Shown: positions 18,048 to 26,914, counted from the stretch's first letter. The stretch is DNA of 62,159 nucleotides from DATKPC01 sp035524275 (GCA_035524275.1 DATKPC010000146.1:1-62159), one strand, 5' to 3'. The notes: a model not told the origin generated them from the sequence alone. Made by a program: numbers and translations.

Positions 18048-18368
18048 ATGACGGAGCGCAACGAGGTCCGGATCACCGCGCGCCTGGTCGGCCGGACCCC
18101 GCTGAGGTTCACGCCGGCCGGCGTGCCCGTGGCGACGGCGGACCTGGAGCATCGGTCGGTCGTCGTCGAAGGGGACCGCGAACGCACCCTCGCCTTCGAG
18201 ATGGAGGCCGTCGCCGTGGGCGGGGTCGCGAACGCGCTGGTCGCCGAGGCGCTCGGCACGGAGGTCGAGATCACGGGTTTCCTCGCGCCGCGCTCGAAGC
18301 GATCGAAAAGACTGGTTCTGCACATCGTCGGCATGGTCTGCAGCAGCGGCGAAAAGAGCGCCGAATGA
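18048..18368 (+). CDS. priB: Primosomal replication protein N (PriB)
   Basis: PriB is a small OB-fold single-stranded DNA-binding protein that links PriA to DnaT/DnaB during replication restart. The 106-residue protein starts with ITARLVGRTPLRFTPAGVPV and has the core ALGTEVEITGFLAPRSKRSKRLVLHIVG. It lies between rpsF and rpsR, the standard place for priB in beta- and gammaproteobacteria. The ATG at 18048 gives the family length. Its stop codon falls in the first copy of a short tandem duplication. Confidence 0.93.
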   Translation: MTERNEVRITARLVGRTPLRFTPAGVPVATADLEHRSVVVEGDRERTLAFEMEAVAVGGVANALVAEALGTEVEITGFLAPRSKRSKRLVLHIVGMVCSSGEKSAE

Positions 18369-18387
18369 GACCAGCGCCGAATGAGAC
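18357..18387 (+). repeat. 15-bp tandem duplication over the priB stop
   Basis: AGCGCCGAATGAGAC at 18357-18371 is repeated at 18373-18387 (period 16). The TGA stop of priB is in the first copy. The second copy lies in the priB-rpsR gap and repeats the same stop. Confidence 0.9.
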
Positions 18388-18414
18388 AACAGGAATGGCA
18401 TAAGGAGTCTGGCA

Positions 18415-18717
18415 ATGGCAACTGCAGGTCGTGGCCGCGGAGCGGCCAAGGGCAAGGGGAAAGGGCGCACCGGAGGCCGCCGCTCGCAGCAGCAGAATGC
18501 GCTGTTCAAGCGCAAGAAATTCTGCCGCTTCACGGCGGAGAAGGTCGAATGGATCGACTACAAGGACGTCGAAGTCCTGCGCGACTTCATCAGCGACAAC
18601 GGCAAGATCATCCCGGCGCGGCTGACGGGCACGAAGGCGCACTACCAGCGGCAGCTGGACACGGCCATCAAGCGCGCGCGCTTCCTGGCGCTGCTGCCGT
18701 ACACCGACAACCACTAA
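18415..18717 (+). CDS. rpsR: 30S ribosomal protein bS18
   Basis: Ribosomal protein S18, 100 residues, with the core QNALFKRKKFCRFTAEKVEW, YKDVEVLRDFISDNGKIIPA and TGTKAHYQRQLDTAIKRAR. The N-terminus is extended by a Gly/Lys/Arg-rich stretch. AAGGAG at 18402-18407 precedes the ATG at 18415. In the ribosome S18 binds as a heterodimer with S6, which is encoded two genes upstream. Confidence 0.97.
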   Translation: MATAGRGRGAAKGKGKGRTGGRRSQQQNALFKRKKFCRFTAEKVEWIDYKDVEVLRDFISDNGKIIPARLTGTKAHYQRQLDTAIKRARFLALLPYTDNH

Positions 18718-18737
18718 TCGGCGCCGCCGGAGTCAAC

Positions 18738-19190
18738 ATGCAGATCATCTTGCTCGAGAAGGTAGTCAACCTCGGCGGCCTCGGCGACGTCGTCAAGGTC
18801 AAGGACGGCTATGCCCGCAATTTCCTGATTCCGCAGGGCAAGGCGCGGCGCGCCACGCAGTCGGCGCTCAAGGAATTCGAAACGCGCCGTGCCGACCTGG
18901 AGAAGGCGCAGGCCGCGAAGCTCGCCGAGGCCCAGGGCCAGGGCGAGAAGCTCAACGGCCTCACGGTACAGATCAGCGCCAAGTCGGGCGTCGACGGTCG
19001 CCTGTTCGGATCGGTGACGAACTTCGACATCGCGGAGGCGCTGGGCAAGCAGGGTTTCGCGGTTTCCAAGGCGCAGGTACGGATGCCGTCCGGGCCGCTC
19101 AAGACGATTGGCGACCACCCGGTGAAGGTTGTCCTCCATACGGATGTCGTCGCCGAAGTCGTCGTGACCGTCGTCGGCGAGCAGGCCTGA
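18738..19190 (+). CDS. rplI: 50S ribosomal protein bL9
   Basis: Ribosomal protein L9, 150 residues. It starts MQIILLEKVVNLGGLGDVVK and has the family signature GYARNFLIPQGKA, a long connecting helix and the C-terminal RNA-binding domain (GRLFGSVTNFDIAEALGKQG). The ATG at 18738 is preceded by GGAG. The open frame upstream of it overlaps rpsR and is not coding. It is the last gene of the ribosomal operon. Confidence 0.97.
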   Translation: MQIILLEKVVNLGGLGDVVKVKDGYARNFLIPQGKARRATQSALKEFETRRADLEKAQAAKLAEAQGQGEKLNGLTVQISAKSGVDGRLFGSVTNFDIAEALGKQGFAVSKAQVRMPSGPLKTIGDHPVKVVLHTDVVAEVVVTVVGEQA

Positions 19191-19335
19191 GCGCGATCGC
19201 GTAACGGCCGTCCGGCACGGCCCGATTCGGTCGTCCACCGGGTGGCCCGCCGGCTGATATAGTGGCCGGCATCGAAGTTCATCCCGCTCGCGCGCCGCGC
19301 GAGCGGGCCTGTACCGTTTCCCTCGCCGCACCGCC

Positions 19336-20724
19336 ATGGATTCGTCCGTCGCAGATCCGCAATTGGCGGCGGTGCGGACACCGCCGCATTCCGTCGAAGC
19401 CGAGCAGTCGGTGCTCGGCGGACTGCTGCTCGACAACATCGCCTGGGATCGCATCGCGGACCTGGTTCGGGCCGACGATTTCTACCGGCACGACCACCGG
19501 CTGATCTTCCAGCACGTATCGTCGCTGATCAACCAGAGTCGCCCCGCCGACGCCGTCACGGTGTTCGAGACGCTGCAGTCGGCCGGCAAGGCCGAGGACT
19601 GCGGCGGCCTGACCTACCTCAACTCGCTCGCGCTCAACACGCCGTCGGCAGCGAACATCCGGCGCTATGCCGAGATCGTCCGCGATCGCTCGATCCTGCG
19701 CCAGCTTGCCGCGGTCGGCGAGGAGATCGCCACCACGGCCTTCAGTCCGCTCGGCAAGGAAACGAAGCAGATCCTCGACGAGGCGGAAACGCGCGTGTTC
19801 CAGATCGCGGAGCAGGGCGCCCGCGGCAACCAGGGTTTCATCAAGCTCGACAAGCTGCTTGCGCAGGAGGTCGATCGCATCCAGGAGTTGTTCGAGCGCG
19901 CCAATCCGTCCGACGTCACCGGCGTGCCGACCGGTTTCGTCGACCTCGATTCCAAGACGTCCGGCCTGCAGCCCGGCGATCTCATCATCGTTGCCGGGCG
20001 CCCGTCGATGGGCAAGACGTCCTTCGCGCTCAACATCGGGGAACACGTCGCGGTCGACCTGGGCATGCCGGTCGCCGTGTTCTCGATGGAAATGGGGGCC
20101 TCGCAGCTCGCGCTGCGGATGCTGGGGTCGATCGGGCGCATCGACCAGATGCGCCTGCGCACGGGGCGCCTGAACCCGGACGACTGGACGCGGCTGTCGA
20201 GCGCCATCGAGCGCATGGAGCCGGCGCCGATGCATATCGACGAGACGCCGGCGCTCAACTCGCTCGAACTGCGCGCCCGCGCCCGGCGCCTGGCGCGCGA
20301 ATACAAGCACCTCGGGCTCGTCATCGTCGACTACCTGCAACTGATGAGCGCCGCCGGCACCGGCGAGAACCGCGCCACGGAAATTTCCGAGATCTCGCGG
20401 TCGCTGAAGGCGCTGGCAAAGGAACTGAAGGTCCCGGTCATCGCGTTGTCGCAGCTCAACCGGACCGTCGAGCAGCGCACGGACAAGCGCCCGGTGATGT
20501 CGGACCTGCGGGAATCCGGCGCCATCGAGCAGGACGCCGACGTGATCCTCTTCATCTACCGCGACGAGGTCTACAACCCGGAGACGACGGACAAGGGCGT
20601 GGCCGAGATCATCATCGGCAAGCAGCGCAACGGGCCGATCGGCAAGGTGAACCTGCGCTTCGGCGGCGAGCACACGCGTTTCGACAACCTGGCAGCCGGT
20701 GGATCGCCTTCGCAGCCGTTTTGA
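19336..20724 (+). CDS. dnaB: Replicative DNA helicase DnaB
   Basis: DnaB is the hexameric helicase that unwinds DNA at the replication fork. The 462-residue protein has the N-terminal primase-interaction domain (PPHSVEAEQSVLGGLLLDNI), a linker, and a RecA-like ATPase domain with Walker A GRPSMGKTS (from about residue 225). Walker B is in VIVDYLQLM, and LRESGAIEQDADVILFIYRD is also present. No intein or insertion interrupts it. It follows rplI after 145 bases, the usual order. The next gene overlaps its 3' end. Confidence 0.97.
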   Translation: MDSSVADPQLAAVRTPPHSVEAEQSVLGGLLLDNIAWDRIADLVRADDFYRHDHRLIFQHVSSLINQSRPADAVTVFETLQSAGKAEDCGGLTYLNSLALNTPSAANIRRYAEIVRDRSILRQLAAVGEEIATTAFSPLGKETKQILDEAETRVFQIAEQGARGNQGFIKLDKLLAQEVDRIQELFERANPSDVTGVPTGFVDLDSKTSGLQPGDLIIVAGRPSMGKTSFALNIGEHVAVDLGMPVAVFSMEMGASQLALRMLGSIGRIDQMRLRTGRLNPDDWTRLSSAIERMEPAPMHIDETPALNSLELRARARRLAREYKHLGLVIVDYLQLMSAAGTGENRATEISEISRSLKALAKELKVPVIALSQLNRTVEQRTDKRPVMSDLRESGAIEQDADVILFIYRDEVYNPETTDKGVAEIIIGKQRNGPIGKVNLRFGGEHTRFDNLAAGGSPSQPF

Positions 20725-21427
20725 CGACGTCGGCGAGGCGGGCGACGTCGCGCAGGGCGAAACGCGCGAGCCGCGGCGCCGCTGGTGGCACCTCTTGCGG
20801 CGCCTGCGCTGGTCCGACCGGCGCCTTTATCCCTTGCTGGAGGCCCATGCCGCGCTGTGCGTCGATGCGCTGGAGCAACTGCGACGGCTCCTCGCGGACG
20901 TCGGCGACCCGGACGGCATGATCCGGCAGATCGAGGCCACCGAGAAGCGTGCCGATGCGCTGGTCGAGGAGATCGACGGCGTCCTCGGCTCGATGCTGGC
21001 GCCGCCGTTCCCGCGCGAGTCGATCCTGGCGCTGGTCGGGGACCTCGACGACATCGTCGACCTCGTCGAAGATGCCGCCGAGTCTGTACACCTTTACCAC
21101 GTGACGACCGTTACACCGGATGCCGAGCGGCTGGCCGACCTGGGACTGGCCAGCGCGCGGAAGTTGCAGGTCGCCGTCGCGGCACTGGCACGCCTCGATC
21201 GCCCGCGGGCGATCCTGGCGCTCTGCGCCGAGGTCGACGACCTCGAGGCGCAGGCCGACCATGTCATGCGGGCCGCCGTCTCGAAGCTCTTCCGCGAGGA
21301 GCCGGACGCCCGGGAACTGATCAAGTCCAAGGCGATCTTCGAGGTGCTGGAATCGCTGACGGACAAGGGCAAGGACGTGGCGCACGACATCAAGTCGCTC
21401 GTCCTGAAGGCGTGGGGCCGCCTGTAG
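20699..21427 (+). CDS. DUF47/PhoU-like protein
   Basis: A 242-residue, mostly helical protein of the DUF47 (TIGR00153) family, with IEATEKRADALVEEIDG, VGDLDDIVDLVEDAAES, LEAQADHVMRAAVSKLF and LESLTDKGKDVAHDIKSLVL. Such proteins resemble PhoU and are usually encoded next to a Pit phosphate permease. No Pit gene is present here. The GTG at 20699 overlaps the dnaB end by 26 bases. A later start is possible, since the first 25 residues are poorly conserved. Its cellular role is unproven; phosphate transport control is the family expectation. Confidence 0.78.
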   Translation: MDRLRSRFDDVGEAGDVAQGETREPRRRWWHLLRRLRWSDRRLYPLLEAHAALCVDALEQLRRLLADVGDPDGMIRQIEATEKRADALVEEIDGVLGSMLAPPFPRESILALVGDLDDIVDLVEDAAESVHLYHVTTVTPDAERLADLGLASARKLQVAVAALARLDRPRAILALCAEVDDLEAQADHVMRAAVSKLFREEPDARELIKSKAIFEVLESLTDKGKDVAHDIKSLVLKAWGRL

Positions 21428-21542
21428 CCGGGCGGGAACGTCGGATACCGAAAACCGCGATCGATTTCGGGATCCGTGGATAGTAGATTGTGCGCCGCGC
21501 CATAAGCGAGCGCGAAGATCGCGAAATCCGAGGAGAAAATCG

Positions 21543-22676
21543 ATGGGAATCAACGCTAGATGGTCGGTCCTGCCGCTGGTCGCGGCACTGTCTTTCGCCA
21601 TGGGGGCGGCCTGGGCCGAGGACCAGGAGGTGAAGATCGGTCACGTGGCCCCGCTCTCCGGCGGCCAGGCGCATTACGGCAAGGACAACGAGCGCGGCGC
21701 GATGATGGCGATCGAGGACCTGAACGCGAAGCACCTGAAGATCGGCGGCAAGACGATCGTCTGGAAGCTCGTCAGCGAGGATGACGCGGCCGATCCGAAG
21801 CAGGGGGCGATCGTCGCGCAGAAGCTGGTCGACGAAAAGGTTGCGGGCGTCGTCGGTCACTTGAATTCCGGCACGACGATCCCGGCTTCGAAGATCTACT
21901 TCGACGCCGGCATCCCGCAGATCACGCCTTCGGCGACCAATCCGAAGTACACGCAGCAGGGCTTCTCGACCGCGTTCCGGATCATCGCGAACGACAACAT
22001 GCTCGGCGCCGCGACCGCGCTGTACGCGACGAAGAACCTGAAGGCGAAGACCGTCGCGATCGTCGACGATCGCACGGCCTACGGCCAGGGCGTCGCCGAC
22101 ATCTTCGAGAAGGTCGCGAAGGAGAACGGCGCGCAGGTCGTCACGCGGCAATTCACCAACGACAAGGCTTCGGACTTCGCCGCGATCCTGACGTCGATCA
22201 AGGCCGCCAAGCCGGACGCGGTCTTCTACGGCGGCATGGACGCGCAGGCCGGGCCGCTGATCCGCCAGGCCAAGGAACTCGGGCTCAGCGCGAAGTTCCT
22301 CGGCGGCGACGGCATCTGCACGGTCGAACTGCCGAAGCTCGGCGGCGATGCCGTCGGCGACAACGTGATCTGCGCCGAAGGCGGGGCGTCGCTCGACAAG
22401 ATGCCGAAGGGCGCCGAGTTCCGCAAGCGCTTCGAGGAGAAGTACCACGACCAGATCCAGGTCTATGCGCCGTACGTCTACGACGCGGTGTTCGCGCTCG
22501 CGACCGCGATGCAGAAGGCCGACTCGGTCGATCCGGCGAAGTACCTGCCGGCACTCAAGACGCTGCAGATGGATGGCGTCACGAGCAGGGTGTCGTTCGA
22601 CTCGATCGGCGAACTGAACAGCCCGGCGACCACGCTGTACAACTACCCGGCCGGCAAGAAGACGCCGCTCAACTGA
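21543..22676 (+). CDS. Branched-chain amino acid-type ABC transporter substrate-binding protein
   Basis: A 377-residue periplasmic binding protein of the LivJ/LivK (Peripla_BP_6) family. A signal peptide ends near residue 24 (SFAMGAAWAED). The fold shows VKIGHVAPLSGGQAHYGKDN, GVVGHLNSGTTIPASKIY and YGQGVADIFEKVAKENGAQV. GAGGAG at 21530-21535 precedes the ATG. No permease or ATPase gene adjoins it, and a strong terminator follows, so it is a single-gene unit. The ligand is probably an amino acid (Leu/Ile/Val or similar), but this cannot be read from the sequence. Confidence 0.9.
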   Translation: MGINARWSVLPLVAALSFAMGAAWAEDQEVKIGHVAPLSGGQAHYGKDNERGAMMAIEDLNAKHLKIGGKTIVWKLVSEDDAADPKQGAIVAQKLVDEKVAGVVGHLNSGTTIPASKIYFDAGIPQITPSATNPKYTQQGFSTAFRIIANDNMLGAATALYATKNLKAKTVAIVDDRTAYGQGVADIFEKVAKENGAQVVTRQFTNDKASDFAAILTSIKAAKPDAVFYGGMDAQAGPLIRQAKELGLSAKFLGGDGICTVELPKLGGDAVGDNVICAEGGASLDKMPKGAEFRKRFEEKYHDQIQVYAPYVYDAVFALATAMQKADSVDPAKYLPALKTLQMDGVTSRVSFDSIGELNSPATTLYNYPAGKKTPLN

Positions 22677-22694
22677 GCATCGCGTCGGCTGCAG

Positions 22695-22730
22695 CGAAAG
22701 CGGCGCACTTCGGTGCGCCGCTTTCGTTTT
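22695..22730 (+). terminator. Intrinsic terminator
   Basis: The stem CGAAAGCGGCGCAC (22695-22708), loop TTCG and the perfect complement (22713-22726) are followed by TTTT. It ends the binding-protein gene. On the opposite strand it would also stop transcripts running out of phoH, with a short A/T flank. Confidence 0.95.
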
Positions 22731-22752
22731 GGGCCGGCGGAGAGCGCCGCCG

Positions 22753-24381
22753 CTACAGGACGTCCGCCGCGTGGTCCGCGAGCCGCGAGCGTTCGCCGCG
22801 CTGCAGCGTCACGTGGCCGGAATGCGGCCAGCCCTTGAATCGATCGACGACGAACGTCAGGCCGGAACTGCCCTCGGTGAGATAGGGCGTGTCGATCTGC
22901 GCGATGTTCCCGAGACAGACGACCTTCGTTCCGGGCCCGGCGCGCGTCACCAGCGTCTTCATCTGCTTGGGCGTCAGGTTCTGCGCCTCGTCGATGATCA
23001 GGTATTTATGGATGAACGTGCGGCCGCGCATGAAATTCATCGACTTGATGCGGATCCGCGTCCGGATCAGGTCGTTCGTGGCGGCGCGGCCCCAATCGCC
23101 GGCAGCGTCGTCGCCGCGGTTGAGCACCTCGAGGTTGTCCTCGAGCGCGCCCATCCACGGCGCCATCTTTTCCTCTTCGGTACCGGGCAGGAAGCCGATG
23201 TCCTCGCCGACGGGTACCGTGGCGCGCGTGACGATGATCTCCGAGTAGCGTTTCGTCTCAAGAGTCTGCGCGAGGCCGGCGGCGAGCGCCAGCAGCGTCT
23301 TGCCGGTGCCGGCCTGGCCGATCAGCGTGACGAAATCGCAGTCCGGGTCCATCAGCAGGTTCAGCGCGAAGCTCTGCTCGCGATTGCGCGCGGTGACGCC
23401 CCAGACGGCGTTCTTCGCGTGCATGTAGTCGCGCAGCACGCGCAACACGGCCGTCTTGCCGCGGATTTCCTTGACCTGCGCGTGGAACGAGGTCCCGGCC
23501 TCCAGGTAGACGAACTGGTTGACCAGCATGTCCCCCGCGACCGGTCCGGTGATGCGATAGAACGTGTGGCCAGACTGCTGCCACGACTCCATCCCCTTGC
23601 CGTGCTTGTCCCAGAAATTGGCCGGCAGAGCAAGGATCCCGGTGTACAGGATGTCGGTGTCCTCGAGCACCTTGTCGTTGTAGTAGTCCTCGACCGGCAA
23701 TCCGAGCGCGCGCGCCTTCACGCGCATGTTGATGTCCTTCGACACCAGCACGACCTCGCGCCCTTCCGCCTGTTGCTGCAGCGCGCGCACCACCGCGAGG
23801 ATGTGGTTGTCCGCCTTGCCGGCCGCGAGGTTTGCCGGCAGGTCGGCGCCGATCGCCTGCGTCTGGAAGAAGAGGCGGCCGGTCGCGTCCGCGTGGCCGA
23901 GCGCCGACAGCGCGATGCCGTCCTCGATCGGGGCCTTCGATGCGGCGACCAGCGAATCGAGCGAGCGGCTCACCTGGCGGGCATTGCGGGCGACCTCGGA
24001 CATGCCTTTCTTGTGGCTGTCGAGTTCCTCGAGCGTCATCATCGGCAGGCAGACGTCATGTTCCTCGAACCGAAACAGGCTCGACGGATCGTGGAGAAGG
24101 ACGTTGGTGTCGAGGACGAAGAGCTTCGGGCGGGCGGTCGCCGCCCGGGTGCGCTTGCCATTGCCCTTGGCCTTCGCCTCGACGAGCGCGAGGTGCGCCG
24201 CCGACGCGCGATCGGCCGCGGGAGCCGGTGCAGGGACGTTACGCGCGACCGGCTGTGTCACGGCCTTCGTGGCCGCGACCGCAGGCGCCGGGCGCGGCGC
24301 CGCACGCGTCGCGGGCAGCGTCGCGTCCTTCGGCAAATCGAGCATCGTGGCGGGCTTGGTCGGAGCCTTCGGAAGCGGCAT
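22753..24381 (-). CDS. phoH: PIN domain-PhoH family ATPase/RNase
   Basis: A 542-residue PhoH2-type protein. After an Ala/Pro-rich start it has a PIN ribonuclease domain (FVLDTNVLLHDPSSLFRFEE, from about residue 86). A PhoH ATPase domain follows, with Walker A GQAGTGKTLL near 354 and Walker B KYLIIDEAQNL near 460. PIN-PhoH proteins act as ATP-dependent RNA helicase/RNases. The ATG at 24381 (MPLPKAPTKP) is chosen over upstream codons whose residues look random, and a later Met 11 codons downstream is possible. bcp lies upstream on the same strand, 80 bases away. Confidence 0.92.
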   Translation of the reverse strand: MPLPKAPTKPATMLDLPKDATLPATRAAPRPAPAVAATKAVTQPVARNVPAPAPAADRASAAHLALVEAKAKGNGKRTRAATARPKLFVLDTNVLLHDPSSLFRFEEHDVCLPMMTLEELDSHKKGMSEVARNARQVSRSLDSLVAASKAPIEDGIALSALGHADATGRLFFQTQAIGADLPANLAAGKADNHILAVVRALQQQAEGREVVLVSKDINMRVKARALGLPVEDYYNDKVLEDTDILYTGILALPANFWDKHGKGMESWQQSGHTFYRITGPVAGDMLVNQFVYLEAGTSFHAQVKEIRGKTAVLRVLRDYMHAKNAVWGVTARNREQSFALNLLMDPDCDFVTLIGQAGTGKTLLALAAGLAQTLETKRYSEIIVTRATVPVGEDIGFLPGTEEEKMAPWMGALEDNLEVLNRGDDAAGDWGRAATNDLIRTRIRIKSMNFMRGRTFIHKYLIIDEAQNLTPKQMKTLVTRAGPGTKVVCLGNIAQIDTPYLTEGSSGLTFVVDRFKGWPHSGHVTLQRGERSRLADHAADVL

Positions 24382-24461
24382 GCGGATTCCAGGGGGGCGA
24401 TTCGTACGGTGGATTGACGGGCGTCTGCGGCCCGGCGTCTCGGGCGGAGGGCCGGGTGCGG

Positions 24462-24935
24462 CTACTTCAGCGCCTGCACGCTCGCGAGGACGTCGGCGAC
24501 GTGGCCCGGCACCTTGACGCCGCGCCATTCGGCGGCGAGCTTGCCGTTACCGTCGATGACGAACGTGCTGCGCTCGATGCCGAGGACCGTCTTGCCGTAC
24601 ATCTTCTTTTCCTTGATGACGCCGAACTGTCGGCACAGCTTCTCGTCGGGGTCGGACAGCAGGTCGAAGGGAAACTTCATCTTCGCCTTGAAGTTCTGGT
24701 GCGACTTGAGGCTGTCGCGCGAAACGCCGACGACGATGGCACCCGCGCGGGTGAATTTCGCGTGCTGAGCCGCGAAATCCTGCCCCTCGGTCGTGCAGCC
24801 GGGCGTGTTGTCCTTCGGATAGAAGTAGACGACCACGATGTGTCCCCGATGCGCGGAGAGGCGGAATTCGCCGTCCTCGGCGTTCGTCGATGGCGCGCTG
24901 AAGTCCGGCACTTTCTTGTCGAGCTCGATGGTCAT
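24462..24935 (-). CDS. bcp: Thioredoxin-dependent peroxiredoxin (Bcp/PrxQ)
   Basis: A 157-residue Bcp-type peroxiredoxin that reduces hydroperoxides. The active site is YPKDNTPGCTTE with peroxidatic Cys47. Many Bcp proteins have a resolving Cys five residues later, but this one has Gln52 there. The remaining Cys near residue 99 (KLCRQFGV) could act instead, or the enzyme may be of the 1-Cys type. The start MTIELDKKVPDFSAPST matches the family. It is encoded upstream of phoH on the same strand. Confidence 0.94.
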   Translation of the reverse strand: MTIELDKKVPDFSAPSTNAEDGEFRLSAHRGHIVVVYFYPKDNTPGCTTEGQDFAAQHAKFTRAGAIVVGVSRDSLKSHQNFKAKMKFPFDLLSDPDEKLCRQFGVIKEKKMYGKTVLGIERSTFVIDGNGKLAAEWRGVKVPGHVADVLASVQALK

Positions 24936-25001
24936 CGGGGATCTTGGGTTTCCGTTGAGGGCGGCAGGTGAGGGGGGTTGACGCGACCTGGCGACACCCG
25001 A

Positions 25002-25379
25002 TCAGGCCGCGTCGATGATCAGCGCGGCCGCCACCGCCCGACCCTCGGCCACGAGAATGTTGTACGTGCGGCACGCCGACCAGGTATCCATGGCCTCGAT
25101 GCCGATGCGCAGCCGGCGCAGCGCCGCGGTCCACTCGGGCCGCGGAAACCGCTGCCGGTTTCCGGTTCCCAGCAGCACCAGGTCCGGCCGCAGGTCGAGC
25201 AGCGGGTCGAGGCTGTTCGGTCCGAGGCCCTCGAAATCGCCGACGTTCCAGGGGCGCACCGGTTCCGAAGGCAGCAGCAGCAGCGCCGCCATGTGGCGGA
25301 TGCGGTTGATTTCGACGAATCCCGGGCCATACGCAGTGATGGCGTTGAGGGCGGTCGGCGGATCGGCGTGGAGTTTCAA
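25002..25379 (-). CDS. Mth938-like domain protein
   Basis: A 125-residue protein resembling the Mth938/DUF498 family (ALNAITAYGPGFVEINRIRH, LRPDLVLLGTGNRQRFP, TWSACRTYNILVAEGRAVAA). Such proteins are small single-domain folds of unknown biochemical function. One human member is a mitochondrial complex I assembly factor. The TTG at 25379 is chosen because AGGAG lies 5 bases upstream and the protein begins as the family does. The open frame beyond it contains no conserved residues. It diverges from alaC. Confidence 0.8.
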   Translation of the reverse strand: MKLHADPPTALNAITAYGPGFVEINRIRHMAALLLLPSEPVRPWNVGDFEGLGPNSLDPLLDLRPDLVLLGTGNRQRFPRPEWTAALRRLRIGIEAMDTWSACRTYNILVAEGRAVAAALIIDAA

Positions 25380-25650
25380 AGCGCTCCTGGTCGCTGTCAG
25401 CAACGAGCAACGGCGGGCAGCCGCGTCGGACCACGTCGGGCCGCCGCCCGCAGCCGCGGTCGGCCGCGAGCGGCTGGGCCGGGCGGCGCGGTCTCGCCGG
25501 CTGTTTCCGCGGCGCAGCGCCGCCCCGCAATTGCAGGCAGAATTATGCCTAACACGATCGAGCAGCATGCGCGTCCGACCCCCGGGGTCACGTCCGCCCC
25601 GACCGGCGGGCCGGATGCACGCGGTTGCCACGGCACGAGACGAGGAACCG
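25380..25650. other. Divergent intergenic region, Mth938-like/alaC
   Basis: About 270 GC-rich bases between two divergent genes. They must hold promoters for both directions. I could not assign convincing -35/-10 pairs. The ribosome sites AGGAG (minus, for the Mth938-like gene) and GAGGAA (25642-25647, for alaC) are clear. No RNA gene or repeat was seen. Confidence 0.5.
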
Positions 25651-26850
25651 ATGACCGATTTCCCCCGCATCCAGCGGCTGCCGCCGTACGTCTTCAACAT
25701 CACGGCAGAGCTGAAGATGGCGGCGCGGCGACGCGGCGAGGACATCGTCGACATGAGCATGGGCAATCCCGATGGCCCGACGCCGCGCCACATCGTCGAG
25801 AAGCTGGTCGAGGTTGCCCAGCGCCAGGACACGCACGGCTACTCGGTCTCGAAAGGCATCCCGCGCCTGCGTCGCGCGATCAGCCAGTGGTACCGCGACC
25901 GCTATGCGGTGCAGATCGACCCGGACGGCGAAGCGATCGTGACGATCGGATCCAAGGAAGGCCTCGCCCACCTGATGCTGGCGACGCTCGACCGCGGCGA
26001 CACGGTCCTCGTGCCGAATCCGAGCTATCCGATCCATATCTACGGCGCGATCATCGCCGGTGCGGACGTCCGCTCGGTCCGGATGACCGGCGGGGTCGAC
26101 TTCTTCGGTGAACTCGAGCGCGCCATTCGCGAATCGACGCCGAAGCCGAAGATGATGATCCTCGGCTTCCCGAGCAATCCGACCGCGCAGTGCGTCGACC
26201 GCGAATTCTTCGAGCGCGTCGTGCGGCTGGCCCACGCGCACCACATCTATGTCGTCCATGACCTGGCGTACGCCGACATCGTGTTCGACGGCTACCGTGC
26301 GCCGTCGATCATGCAGGTCGACGGCGCTCGCGAGGTCGCGGTCGAGTTCTTCACGCTCAGCAAGAGCTACAACATGGCCGGGTGGCGGATCGGCTTCATG
26401 GTCGGGAATCGCGACCTGGTGTCGGCGCTGGCGCGCATCAAGAGCTACCACGACTATGGAACCTTCACGCCGATCCAGGTCGCGTCGATTGCCGCGCTGG
26501 AGGGCCCGCAGGACTGCGTCGAGGAGATTCGCGCGCAATACCAGCGTCGCCGCGACGTGTTGGCGCGCGGCCTGCACGAGGCGGGCTGGATCGTCGAGGT
26601 CCCGAAGGCATCGATGTACATCTGGGCCGAGATCCCGCCGGCCTACCGCGCCGCCGGCTCGCTGGACTTCGCGAAGCGCCTGCTGGCGGAGGCGAAGGTC
26701 GCGGTGTCGCCCGGCATCGGCTTCGGCGACTACGGGGATTCGCATGTCCGGTTCGCGTTGATCGAAAACGAGAATCGGATCCGCCAGGCGGTGCGGGGCA
26801 TCAAGGAGATGTTCCGCCGCGACGGCCTGCTGCAGCGCGCCGCCGCCTAG
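25651..26850 (+). CDS. alaC: Alanine transaminase AlaC-type (class I aminotransferase)
   Basis: A PLP-dependent class I/II aminotransferase of 399 residues that makes alanine from pyruvate and glutamate. It shows the family start FPRIQRLPPYVFNITAELK, DMSMGNPDGPTP, FPSNPTAQC and the PLP lysine in TLSKSYNMAGWRIGF (Lys238). The ATG at 25651 follows GAGGAA with good spacing. It precedes hom and thrC, the order known from Burkholderiales, so amino-acid metabolism genes are clustered here. Confidence 0.92.
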   Translation: MTDFPRIQRLPPYVFNITAELKMAARRRGEDIVDMSMGNPDGPTPRHIVEKLVEVAQRQDTHGYSVSKGIPRLRRAISQWYRDRYAVQIDPDGEAIVTIGSKEGLAHLMLATLDRGDTVLVPNPSYPIHIYGAIIAGADVRSVRMTGGVDFFGELERAIRESTPKPKMMILGFPSNPTAQCVDREFFERVVRLAHAHHIYVVHDLAYADIVFDGYRAPSIMQVDGAREVAVEFFTLSKSYNMAGWRIGFMVGNRDLVSALARIKSYHDYGTFTPIQVASIAALEGPQDCVEEIRAQYQRRRDVLARGLHEAGWIVEVPKASMYIWAEIPPAYRAAGSLDFAKRLLAEAKVAVSPGIGFGDYGDSHVRFALIENENRIRQAVRGIKEMFRRDGLLQRAAA

Positions 26851-26914
26851 CGCTCGTCGCGCGGGCGGCCGGCCCGCCAAAGCCATTCGACCTACGAGGC
26901 ATTGCGCCACATTC

